Below, in pieces: positions 5,506 through 11,866 of a stretch of 11,866 nucleotides of DNA. Within the stretch, counting starts at the first letter, position 1. Every line of letters begins with the position of its first letter. This DNA comes from Verrucomicrobiales bacterium. GTDB lineage: Bacteria; Verrucomicrobiota; Verrucomicrobiia; Verrucomicrobiales; DEV007. A model generated the notes under the pieces. The model made no database searches, was not told where the DNA came from, and worked only from the letters and a program-made list of their open reading frames with translations. The translations under genes were made by a program, and so were the position numbers. The stretch spans positions 1 through 11,866 of the forward strand of contig JAGNMT010000057.1 of NCBI GenBank assembly GCA_017991025.1. Reading direction: 5' to 3'.

Positions 5506-7038
5506 TCACTCCGGAATCGGATCACTGCGCTTCACCGTCGTCCCCTCCCAGATCGCCTCGTCTGTCGTAGGATCGTAGGTCAGGACACGACTGGCGCTGC
5601 CCGGAGCGGGATCGAGATCGATTTGGGGAATCCACTTTTTGTGATCCGCAATGACCGCAGCGTAGGCCGGATCACCCGCCAGATTAGTCCACTCGTTAGG
5701 ATCTTTCTGCATATCATAGAGCTCCTCGCTGCCATCGGCGTAGCGGATGTAACGCCAGTTCTCGGAACGAATACCGTGGTTCCCCTTGTTGTGGCTGGTG
5801 ATCGCAGGACGCTCGCGTTTCACCGCGGCATCGGTCAATTGCGGTAGGAGACTGATCCCTTCAAGATCGGCCCTGACAGGAAGGTCCGCGAGATCGATCA
5901 GCGTCGGGTAAATGTCGAGCAACTCTGCGGGCTGCGTGCTTCTGCCCCCGGGAGTCACACCGGGACCGGCGAAGATAAGTGGCACACGGGTCCCCTCATC
6001 CCAGAGCGTGTTTTTGCCGGTAATGGCCTTTTCTCCGAGATGCCAGCCGTGATCACCCCAGACGACGACAACGGTGTTGTCATTGAGGCCCTTTTTCTCC
6101 AGGGCTTCCAGGACACGACCGATCTGAGCATCCACAAAACTGGTGCAGGCGAGGTAGCTCCGCACGAGGTTGCGCCACTGGTGATTCTCCTCGACCCATT
6201 TGAGACGAGGTTCAGGCAGACTCCAATGAGGGTACCAGGAAAATCGGGGAGTGTCGTCGCGATCCCCACGCTGGATGAGAGGCAGGACGCTGTCATCGTC
6301 AGGATAAAGATCGAACCACTTCTGTGTCGCGTAGCACGGGACATGCGGCAGGAAGAATCCGGCAGCTAGGAAAAACGGCTGCTCCGTAGAAGACGCCTCG
6401 ATCTGCTCGACCGCCCAGGTCGCAAGTTGGTAATCACCTTTTGAAGAGTCATCGTTGTCGAGTGGCCAGACGCCCCAATCCATCGCCGGATGATCCCCCA
6501 TCGGAGTGGGCGGGATCAACTTTTTCGGGGGTTTCGCGCCGATACCTGTAGCGGGACCGCGGACGTCAAACTCAACAGGCACGGTCCCTGAGGCCTGACC
6601 ATCCCCTTTGCCCTTGCCTTTCCCCTTGCCCGGCTGACCACCACTGCCGGTGCCGCCGTGGTAGATCTTTCCCGCCGCGAGCGTGCGGTAGCCGTTCGCC
6701 GCAAAGTGCTGTGGCAGGGTCACACGATTTTCAAGACCCGGAACCGTCCGGAACCAGGGGGCGAGACCGTAGATCCCGGTGGAGGTCGGCCGCAATCCCA
6801 GAAGCAGACTGGTGCGTGACGGATTGCAGAGAGGGGCATTGCAATGCGCGTTTAAAAATGAGGTTCCGCGCGACGCGAGGGCATCGAGATGTGGTGTCTT
6901 TGCGAGAGGATGCCCGCCGAGATGACCGATCCAGTCATTCTGATCGTCAATCGCGATAAAGAGGATGTTAGGCTTTTCGGCTTTTGCGGGGAGCAGGAAA
7001 ACAAGGACCAGAAAGAGGACGATGGAGATATTTTTCAT
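5506..7038 (-). CDS. Exported sulfatase, iduronate-2-sulfatase-like (S1 family)
   Basis: A 510-residue arylsulfatase-fold enzyme that removes sulfate esters, probably from a sulfated polysaccharide, outside the cytoplasm. Residues 1-20 are a signal peptide ending in PAKA. The active site is complete: metal-binding D31 and D32 (FIAIDDQNDW), the formylglycine motif C71-N-P-S-R75 within NAPLCNPSRTSLLLG, WGDHGWHLGEK (327-337) with D329 and H330, and GKNTLWDEGTRVPL (341-354) with K342. AELLDIYPTL and the C-terminal LYDMQKDPNEWTNL are typical. The pattern resembles iduronate-2-sulfatase-like (S1_7) enzymes, but the substrate is a guess. C71 must be converted to formylglycine by a maturase not in this window. 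Unusual: a Gly/Lys-rich insertion at about 129-150. The start codon overlaps the previous sulfatase stop as ATGA, which fixes the start. Confidence 0.94.
   Translation of the reverse strand: MKNISIVLFLVLVFLLPAKAEKPNILFIAIDDQNDWIGHLGGHPLAKTPHLDALASRGTSFLNAHCNAPLCNPSRTSLLLGLRPTSTGIYGLAPWFRTVPGLENRVTLPQHFAANGYRTLAAGKIYHGGTGSGGQPGKGKGKGKGDGQASGTVPVEFDVRGPATGIGAKPPKKLIPPTPMGDHPAMDWGVWPLDNDDSSKGDYQLATWAVEQIEASSTEQPFFLAAGFFLPHVPCYATQKWFDLYPDDDSVLPLIQRGDRDDTPRFSWYPHWSLPEPRLKWVEENHQWRNLVRSYLACTSFVDAQIGRVLEALEKKGLNDNTVVVVWGDHGWHLGEKAITGKNTLWDEGTRVPLIFAGPGVTPGGRSTQPAELLDIYPTLIDLADLPVRADLEGISLLPQLTDAAVKRERPAITSHNKGNHGIRSENWRYIRYADGSEELYDMQKDPNEWTNLAGDPAYAAVIADHKKWIPQIDLDPAPGSASRVLTYDPTTDEAIWEGTTVKRSDPIPE
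6607..6630. repeat. Tandem 12-bp repeat coding for KGKG in a sulfatase
   Basis: Two adjacent 12-base units (6607-6618 and 6619-6630) that differ at one position. On the coding strand they read GGCAAGGGSAAA and encode the run GKGKGKGK inside the sulfatase. The in-frame unit suggests expansion by replication slippage, and copy number may vary between strains. Confidence 0.75.
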
Positions 7039-8636
7039 GGAAGTTTGGCGGAGGTCTGCGGAAGCGGTTCGGGCTCGAAGTCGGAGGGGTTGACCCACCC
7101 GGCACTGGATTTTTTGAGTTCGCCCTTCATAAATCGCTCATAGAAATCGCTGGTAACAGGAGTGTGAATCGGATACTCGTCGAAGAGAGATCCATTGCCA
7201 AACATCCTGGGATCGCCCTGCTCCTCCAGTCTCGCGGTCATCTCCGCTTCGAGGGCAGCGAGACGGTCCGCCTGGTCTTTCTCTCCGACGAGGTTCTTCA
7301 CACAATCGGGATCAGGACCAAGATGGAAGAGCTCGACGTCCGGACGCATCCCGAAACTGAGCGCCCAGTGGGGATCACTGCGGTCACGGCGGCCGTCTTC
7401 GAGAATGGTGGTTTTGGTAGGTCCTCCGTCGGTATCGAGATAACCGGTCTCGGGATTTCCGGCCGGCCAGCGGTCGGGTTCGTAATTCCGGAGATAAAGA
7501 AAATCGTCACGAATGATGCCGCGAATCGGGTAGCCCCAGTCATAGGGCCGACCAATATCAGTCCGCTCCTTGCCAACCAGGGTAAAATCCCGCCACGCTT
7601 CGATGCGACCGTCACGATCACTTTCCAAAAGGGGCCGCCAGCTTTTTCCGGTGATCGTCGCCATGCCGCTTTCAGATTGGGGAATTCCCGCCAGATCGAG
7701 GATGGTAGGCGCGATCTCGGTGAAGTTCACAAAATCCTCGATCACCCGCCCCGTCGTTTTCATTCCCGCCGGCCAGCGAATCGCGAGGGGGATGTGGTTA
7801 CTGTCATGGTAGGCGTAGCCTTTGACCCGTGGGAAAGGCATACCGTGATCAGCAGTGACGATGACGACAGTATTGTCGAGCTCCCCCCGGCGCTCGAGTT
7901 CCGCGAGCATGCGGACGAGGTGATTGTCCGAATACTCAACCTCAAACGCGTAATCGAGCATGTCATTGCGAACCGTTTCGTTGTCGGGCCAGTACTCGGG
8001 GACACGATCAATATCGGATAATCTTTTACCACCCTTCTTAATACCGGATTGAAACTCGTAGGCCCGATGGGGCTCCAGGGAACCATACCAGAAGCACCAC
8101 GGTCTATCACCGGGAGCAGCCTCGAGAAAATCCACGAAATTGCCGGCATAGTCCGTTGCCGAAATCTCGCCGGTCGGTGGGGTCATTTTCCGTTTGTTGT
8201 ATCCGACACCGGTGATCTGGCGGGCTTTACCCCCGGCATCGTTGGCAATGCCGGGTCCCCACCCCTTTCCAGTGATGCCCATGTGCCAGCCTTTTTCCAT
8301 GAGAACTTCGGGCCAGCTCTTGAACTTGGGCGGAAACACCGACATGTGATTTCCCGCCTCCTCAAGCTGCCAGGCATGACGCCCGGTCAGAACGATGGCG
8401 CGCGATGGAGCGCACTTCGCGACCGGCGTGTAGGCATGGGTAAAGAGGACTCCCTCTTTTGCGATGCGGTCAAAGCCCGGCGTCTTCACCCACAGAGTCC
8501 CGTAGGCACCGGCATGGACACCCCAGTCATCGGCGATGGCGAAGAGGATGTTGGGGCGTTTGGCCGTGTTTTCCTGAGCAGCGGCGGAGGAGAACCCAAG
8601 CAAAGAAACGGCACTTAAAAACAGAACAAACTTCAT
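7035..8636 (-). CDS. Exported sulfatase, heparan N-sulfatase-like (S1 family)
   Basis: A 533-residue sulfatase. Signal peptide at 1-20 (cut near AAA-QEN), so it is exported. Metal-binding D36 and D37 (FAIADDWGVHAG), formylglycine motif C75-A-P-S-R79 followed by AIVLTGRHAWQLEEAGNH, SLEPHRAYE (186-194), TADHG (261-265) with D263 and H264, then YHDSNHIPL (276-284). The PHR segment and the C-terminal GDPRMFGNGSLFDEYP recall bacterial proteins labelled N-sulfoglucosamine sulfohydrolase or heparan N-sulfatase (S1_8-like); the true substrate is not known. It belongs to a different subfamily from the sulfatase that follows it, so the pair is not a recent tandem duplication. Its TGA overlaps the next ATG. 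No Shine-Dalgarno sequence is evident. A promoter candidate lies at 8673-8701. Confidence 0.94.
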   Translation of the reverse strand: MKFVLFLSAVSLLGFSSAAAQENTAKRPNILFAIADDWGVHAGAYGTLWVKTPGFDRIAKEGVLFTHAYTPVAKCAPSRAIVLTGRHAWQLEEAGNHMSVFPPKFKSWPEVLMEKGWHMGITGKGWGPGIANDAGGKARQITGVGYNKRKMTPPTGEISATDYAGNFVDFLEAAPGDRPWCFWYGSLEPHRAYEFQSGIKKGGKRLSDIDRVPEYWPDNETVRNDMLDYAFEVEYSDNHLVRMLAELERRGELDNTVVIVTADHGMPFPRVKGYAYHDSNHIPLAIRWPAGMKTTGRVIEDFVNFTEIAPTILDLAGIPQSESGMATITGKSWRPLLESDRDGRIEAWRDFTLVGKERTDIGRPYDWGYPIRGIIRDDFLYLRNYEPDRWPAGNPETGYLDTDGGPTKTTILEDGRRDRSDPHWALSFGMRPDVELFHLGPDPDCVKNLVGEKDQADRLAALEAEMTARLEEQGDPRMFGNGSLFDEYPIHTPVTSDFYERFMKGELKKSSAGWVNPSDFEPEPLPQTSAKLP

Positions 8637-8672
8637 CGACGGAAACGGATGTTAAAAATGGAGCGAGCACTC

Positions 8673-8701
8673 ATTCTGAGACGTGAAGCGGCGCGATTCA
8701 A
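8673..8701 (-). promoter_or_regulatory. Possible promoter of the sulfatase operon
   Basis: On the minus strand TTGAAT (8696-8701) and CAGAAT (8673-8678) are separated by exactly 17 bases, each matching four of six consensus bases. Transcription would start near 8666, about 30 bases before the sulfatase ATG. It lies in the 95-base gap between vapC and the sulfatase, so the operon need not depend on vapBC transcription. No terminator hairpin was seen in that gap. Confidence 0.35.
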
Positions 8702-8731
8702 GAGCGCAATCTCGATTTTTACGGTTCCAAC

Positions 8732-9133
8732 TCAGGAGCGATACTCCAGAAAACGCAATCCGGGCACGCGCTGGAAGTGAGCGGTATTCGCGGTCACCAG
8801 CGGAAGGTCGTGCGCGAGAGCGGTCGCCGCTATCCAAAGGTCGTTAGTGCCAATAAGTTGTCCATTTTTCTGAAGGTAACGGTAGACGGTCCCATAGTGC
8901 CAATCGATCTCCGTCGTCCACGGAAGCACGCGGAAGGGACGAACGAATGCCGACCAACGAGCACGATCTGACATCAACAATCCGGCGGCTATTTCACCGC
9001 AAACCGTATGGGTTAGGTAGGGTTGGACCTTCTTGTGCTCCTCCAAAAACCGCACCGCCGAACCTGCACCGCAATGTTTCTCCCGCTCGAGATCAATCAA
9101 AAAGGTGGTTTCGAGGATCAATTTCGATTCCAT
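8732..9133 (-). CDS. vapC: PIN-domain ribonuclease toxin VapC
   Basis: A 133-residue PIN-domain protein, the toxin of a type II toxin-antitoxin pair. VapC enzymes are metal-dependent ribonucleases that often cut tRNA or rRNA and are blocked by direct VapB binding. Visible motifs: LILETTFLIDLERE (5-18), where the usual first Asp is E8; CGEIAAGL (45-52) with acidic E47; GTNDLWIAATALAHDLPLVTAN (95-116) with D98; and FQRVPGL (120-126). The fourth acidic position, usually within VTxDxDF, appears here as VTANTAHF and has no acid. Three acids remain, so activity is plausible but not certain. GGAGG (plus-strand 9138-9142) lies 4 bases before the start. The ATG lies 16 bases inside the vapB reading frame, a usual overlap for such pairs. 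Confidence 0.9.
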   Translation of the reverse strand: MESKLILETTFLIDLEREKHCGAGSAVRFLEEHKKVQPYLTHTVCGEIAAGLLMSDRARWSAFVRPFRVLPWTTEIDWHYGTVYRYLQKNGQLIGTNDLWIAATALAHDLPLVTANTAHFQRVPGLRFLEYRS

Positions 9134-9366
9134 TTATCCTCCGGAACTTCATCAGCGGATTTCGCTGATTCAATGGAATCCAGTTCCCCTTCCGTCAAAA
9201 TGGCCGGAGTATTCACCCAGTGTTCAAGTAGCTCGGCAGCAGTCACTGTTTCTTCTTCCCAGGAGGCCCGCATCACGATTTGACTGAAAGAATCGCCGGC
9301 ACCGATCCGATTCCGATTCAGCCGTTCATAAGCTTCCACACTAAGGGAGATCGTCTTCGATGGCAT
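9118..9366 (-). CDS. vapB: Antitoxin VapB, DUF217-like
   Basis: An 82-residue acidic protein that begins MPSKTISLSVEAYERLNRNR and continues GDSFSQIVMRASWEE. This N-terminal pattern (KTISLS, EAYERL, ESFSxVI) is that of the DUF217/VAPB_antitox family, whose first half forms a ribbon-helix-helix type DNA-binding unit. The C-terminal half (about 45-82) is rich in Glu and Asp and should wrap around VapC. The pair normally represses its own promoter. An earlier ATG at 9396 would add ten residues outside the family pattern and would lie upstream of the predicted transcript start, so 9366 is chosen. No ribosome binding site is visible before it; the transcript may be almost leaderless. By eye the gene has lower GC than the surrounding hydrolase genes. 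Confidence 0.88.
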   Translation of the reverse strand: MPSKTISLSVEAYERLNRNRIGAGDSFSQIVMRASWEEETVTAAELLEHWVNTPAILTEGELDSIESAKSADEVPEDKWNRN

Positions 9367-9367
9367 A

Positions 9368-9389
9368 CACAGAATGAGCATTATCTGTG
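9368..9389 (-). promoter_or_regulatory. Predicted vapBC promoter and operator
   Basis: The inverted repeat CACAGA (9368-9373) and TCTGTG (9384-9389) lies immediately before the vapB ATG. On the minus strand GATAAT (9380-9385; five of six match TATAAT) falls across one arm. No convincing -35 box was found. A VapBC complex bound here would block the -10 region, the usual autoregulation arrangement. Transcription would begin only about 7 bases before the ATG. Confidence 0.4.
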
Positions 9390-9411
9390 CGCGCATGCAA
9401 GCCTATGATTT

Positions 9412-11742
9412 TTATCCGACCCGATTCTCCCCGCGATTCTCCGCCTGATGAATCGTGAGCGGCCAACCGGGGAATTGATTTTCCGGCTTGCCATCCGTCG
9501 CATCGACGAGGAAACGGAAGGCCTCCATGCGATAGGTTTTCGCCGCCGTGTCCACCGTGATGAGACCGAAGCCGCTGCCCTTCTGATGCGCTTTGTCGTA
9601 ACGATTCGGGGCGGTGCCGACTTCGGGATTACCGACGGCGTAGACGTAGATTTTGTTCCCGAATCCATCGAGATATTCTCCCGTGTTCGCCTCGCCCTGC
9701 GCCGGTCGATTTTCGTGAGGCATGCCGACCTCGTCGGGGCGCCACCAGCGGGGGTAACCCACCGCAATCGCCGGGGTACAGAAAGACCAATTGCTGTCAC
9801 GCTGTTTTGCCGCGCCATACTGCGTCAGCGTCGCGAGGTGCTGGTCACCATTCACATGAAGAGCCATGGACTTGCGCAGGATCTCGACCGCCCGGTTGCG
9901 GGGTGTCTGCGGCCAGCTCCCGGAATCGAGATCGGCTTTCAAATAACCGTCGTATTTCCCGTGATGCGTTGCGGTATTGGCAAAAAGCGTCTGGCTCAGC
10001 AGCACTTTCATCGAGTGACCACGCCAGTCGTCGCCCCAGGCTTCGAGGAATTTCTCCTGCCGCTCACCGAGAAGAACGAGGCCGGGTTTATCGAGAGCCT
10101 CCGTGTCAAAGTCTTTGTCCAGCACGTGGTCGGCCCGTCCACTGCCGGTATCGACCCGCTCGGGTCCGCTCTTGAACTGCCGGTCACCGAGAATAGCAAA
10201 ACCAACACCACCGTAGACCATGTCCCCGTAATAGACGCTCATGCCCTGCTGGATGACCGTCGCATCATAGATGTCCGGGTGATGGGCGGTATTCGTTTGA
10301 TGAACGACATTCACCATTTTCACCGGCTGGATGTATCCCCCCTTCGATGAGGCACCAGCATCTGGATCGGCCATGGGAGCGCCCCCTTCCCCCCAGTAAT
10401 TTCCCTGAAAAACATCGTGGTCATCCGGAATGCAGATCGTGGGAGCATTGCGCATCGCGTCGCGGAAAGCCCAGCCATGCTGGTAGAACTTTCTCAGGTA
10501 ATTCAGAATCGCCGGCTCCGCCGGTTTGCGGATGACACCGAATCCGCCGTGGTTTTCGTATAGCTGGTCTCCGGAAAAATAGAGCAGATCGGGATCAAGC
10601 TTCACGAGGTTGGTCGCGACGGGCGAATAGGGAAAGGCGTAGTCATTCTGACAGGTCAGCGCGCCAAGGCGCAGCGGGCGGCCTTCCGGATTTGCTTTGA
10701 TCCTGCCCGACCACTCGTCGGGCGCTTCGGTACCATCATTCAGTCGCTCGAGATATACGACTTTGTATTTTGCTTCACTTTTTTCATTCCACTTCGGAAT
10801 ACGGAAGGTGGCGACCCAAGCCGCCGGGTCGAGGTTCGCGTTCCCGAGGGACTGCCAGGTGCCCTCCTTTTCCACGAGCAGTTCGACCTGCTGATTGTCC
10901 CCGATTCCCAGAGGCCCGGTGAGGGCGCTGAGTTTCAAAACAAAGCCTTCCTCACTCCGGGAGTCACTCAGAGAATACATTGTCCAGAGGACAGGGCCAA
11001 AACGCTGTTCCGGAGACACGGTGAAGGCATCACCGGAGGCGCGCCAATCGGTGAAGCTCCAGGATGCCTCCTCTTTTCGACCTTTGGGCGGCGATTGGAA
11101 CTGGCTTACGAGAGCGATGTTTCCGGTTAGGAATTCCTTTTGCGCCGCGAGTGCCACGGTGCCGAGCACATCTCCCGCCGGGGTCGTGGCGGTCAGTTTG
11201 AGATCATATCGCGGGCCTTCACCGGGAGAACCGGTCAGGACGAGAAGACACTCTCCGCCAGAGTATGGCCGATCGAGCTTGCGGGACTCGCGACCGAGAA
11301 CGAGTTGGTCTCCGACAATACCGGCGTTGATTCCCCCGCCGGCAAAACAGTTGCTTTTCACCTCATTGATGTCGCTGCGAACACCGAGGCGGAATCCGGC
11401 ACCGGCGTCGTTAGAAAGCCCTTCCGGCTTCCCGACACGGACCGAGAGAGTGAACGATCCCTTTGCATTCCCGATCTGATGCGTCAGCGAATGAATGCTG
11501 CGATCACCCGAGCTCACGAGACACTCCGCCCAGCCGTTGCTGACACGCCAGTCCTCCATCGGGTTCGCCCAGAAATCGCCGCCGAGAAAAACCCGGTCAT
11601 GGGTCCGATCCCATCGGTCAAGACGTGTCCCGGCTACCGGTGCGGCGACGGCGGCAAGCGCCTTTCGATGAGAATCAAAGCCAAAGAAGGCGAACGCAGA
11701 GAAGAGCTTGAAACTAAGACGGCGGGAGATTTTCCGGAGCAT
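9412..11742 (-). CDS. PhoD-like alkaline phosphatase/metallophosphatase, exported
   Basis: A 776-residue protein of the PhoD type; such enzymes cleave phosphate mono- or diesters outside the cytoplasm, using iron and calcium in characterised members. The N-terminus has SRRLSFK (6-12), close to the twin-arginine consensus, a short hydrophobic stretch and ALAAVAAPVAG, so Tat export is likely, as for known PhoD. Residues about 45-240 form an N-terminal region with a lectin-like beta pattern (my reading only), and about 245-350 a beta-sandwich-like stretch. The catalytic part begins at LRLGALTCQND (357-367), then FSGDQLYE (389-396), IPDDHDVFQGNYWG (438-451), LGDRQF (518-523), SQTLFAN (583-589) and NGDQHLATL (631-639). 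At 776 residues it exceeds classical PhoD (about 550-580), mainly N-terminally. The frame is open to an ATG at 11850; 11742 is preferred because it places the RR motif at residues 7-8. It is followed after 45 bases by vapB. Confidence 0.88.
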   Translation of the reverse strand: MLRKISRRLSFKLFSAFAFFGFDSHRKALAAVAAPVAGTRLDRWDRTHDRVFLGGDFWANPMEDWRVSNGWAECLVSSGDRSIHSLTHQIGNAKGSFTLSVRVGKPEGLSNDAGAGFRLGVRSDINEVKSNCFAGGGINAGIVGDQLVLGRESRKLDRPYSGGECLLVLTGSPGEGPRYDLKLTATTPAGDVLGTVALAAQKEFLTGNIALVSQFQSPPKGRKEEASWSFTDWRASGDAFTVSPEQRFGPVLWTMYSLSDSRSEEGFVLKLSALTGPLGIGDNQQVELLVEKEGTWQSLGNANLDPAAWVATFRIPKWNEKSEAKYKVVYLERLNDGTEAPDEWSGRIKANPEGRPLRLGALTCQNDYAFPYSPVATNLVKLDPDLLYFSGDQLYENHGGFGVIRKPAEPAILNYLRKFYQHGWAFRDAMRNAPTICIPDDHDVFQGNYWGEGGAPMADPDAGASSKGGYIQPVKMVNVVHQTNTAHHPDIYDATVIQQGMSVYYGDMVYGGVGFAILGDRQFKSGPERVDTGSGRADHVLDKDFDTEALDKPGLVLLGERQEKFLEAWGDDWRGHSMKVLLSQTLFANTATHHGKYDGYLKADLDSGSWPQTPRNRAVEILRKSMALHVNGDQHLATLTQYGAAKQRDSNWSFCTPAIAVGYPRWWRPDEVGMPHENRPAQGEANTGEYLDGFGNKIYVYAVGNPEVGTAPNRYDKAHQKGSGFGLITVDTAAKTYRMEAFRFLVDATDGKPENQFPGWPLTIHQAENRGENRVG

Positions 11743-11772
11743 GATGCGTGAAGGAAAGTCGAAAATCGAACG

Positions 11773-11778
11773 ATTGTA
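11773..11778 (-). promoter_or_regulatory. Possible -10 box of the PhoD-like gene
   Basis: On the minus strand TACAAT matches five of six bases of TATAAT, about 31 bases before the ATG at 11742. The -35 region is poor (TGGATC 18 bases further upstream). It is compatible with the 11742 start but not with the longer reading from 11850. No Pho-box-like direct repeat was recognised. Confidence 0.25.
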
Positions 11779-11866
11779 AACCTTCTTCGTTTGGCGGATC
11801 CAGTTCGGGGCGAGTCGATTTTTCGGTTGAACATTGATCGCGGCGGGCATCTCGACGAGGAGTCCA

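Noticed and set aside
6984..8021. 345-codon plus-strand frame opposite the second sulfatase
   Set aside because: It is fully antisense to a sulfatase with a complete active site, and its translation shows no recognisable domain.
9367..9396. Earlier vapB start at 9396
   Set aside because: The added residues do not fit the antitoxin family, which begins at PSKTISLS, and the start would precede the predicted transcript start.
9448..10350. 300-codon plus-strand frame opposite the PhoD-like gene
   Set aside because: It is antisense to the catalytic part of the phosphatase; no motif, no plausible start context.
1..11866. CRISPR arrays, tRNA/rRNA genes, insertion sequences, integrases, attachment sites
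   Set aside because: Looked for by eye; no spaced direct repeats, transposase or integrase motifs, or RNA gene signatures were found.

Overview
The window (about 55-60% GC by eye) looks like chromosomal DNA of a PVC-group bacterium. Verrucomicrobiota is my first choice and Planctomycetota the alternative. This rests on content: exported formylglycine-type sulfatases, a PhoD-like phosphatase with an extra N-terminal region, a sugar-acid type FAH-family enzyme, and many starts without a Shine-Dalgarno sequence. No 16S or other marker is present, so the assignment is an inference.

Layout. (1) 1-713, plus strand: the 3' end of moaA, then moaC, both for molybdenum cofactor synthesis. (2) 752-2988, minus strand: an FAH-family hydrolase/isomerase gene, preceded (on its own strand) by a gene for a membrane-anchored protein that combines a four-cysteine zinc ribbon with a transglutaminase-like domain. 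(3) 2989-3255: an AT-rich divergent promoter region. (4) 3256-4032, plus strand: a TerC-family membrane protein close to E. coli YgdQ. (5) 4092-8636, minus strand, read right to left: two sulfatases overlapping by ATGA, a small SH3-like protein, and a GlpQ-type glycerophosphodiester phosphodiesterase. (6) 8732-9366, minus strand: a VapB-VapC toxin-antitoxin pair with an inverted repeat over its promoter. (7) 9412-11742, minus strand: a large, probably Tat-exported PhoD-like phosphatase.

How the genes may work together. The right two thirds code mainly for exported ester hydrolases: two sulfatases, one glycerophosphodiesterase and one PhoD-like phosphatase. This fits an organism that strips sulfate and phosphate from extracellular polymers or lipids. 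The FAH-family enzyme could act in sugar-acid breakdown, but nothing in the window ties it to a particular sugar. The VapBC pair sits between two hydrolase units and appears to have lower GC than its surroundings.

No RNA gene, CRISPR array, insertion sequence, integrase or attachment site was seen, and no gene-free stretch reaches 300 bases. I did not find a clearly new multi-gene system. The oddest items are the zinc-ribbon/transglutaminase protein, the Gly/Lys repeat inserted in one sulfatase, the paired palindromes before the FAH-family gene, and the VapC with altered active-site residues.
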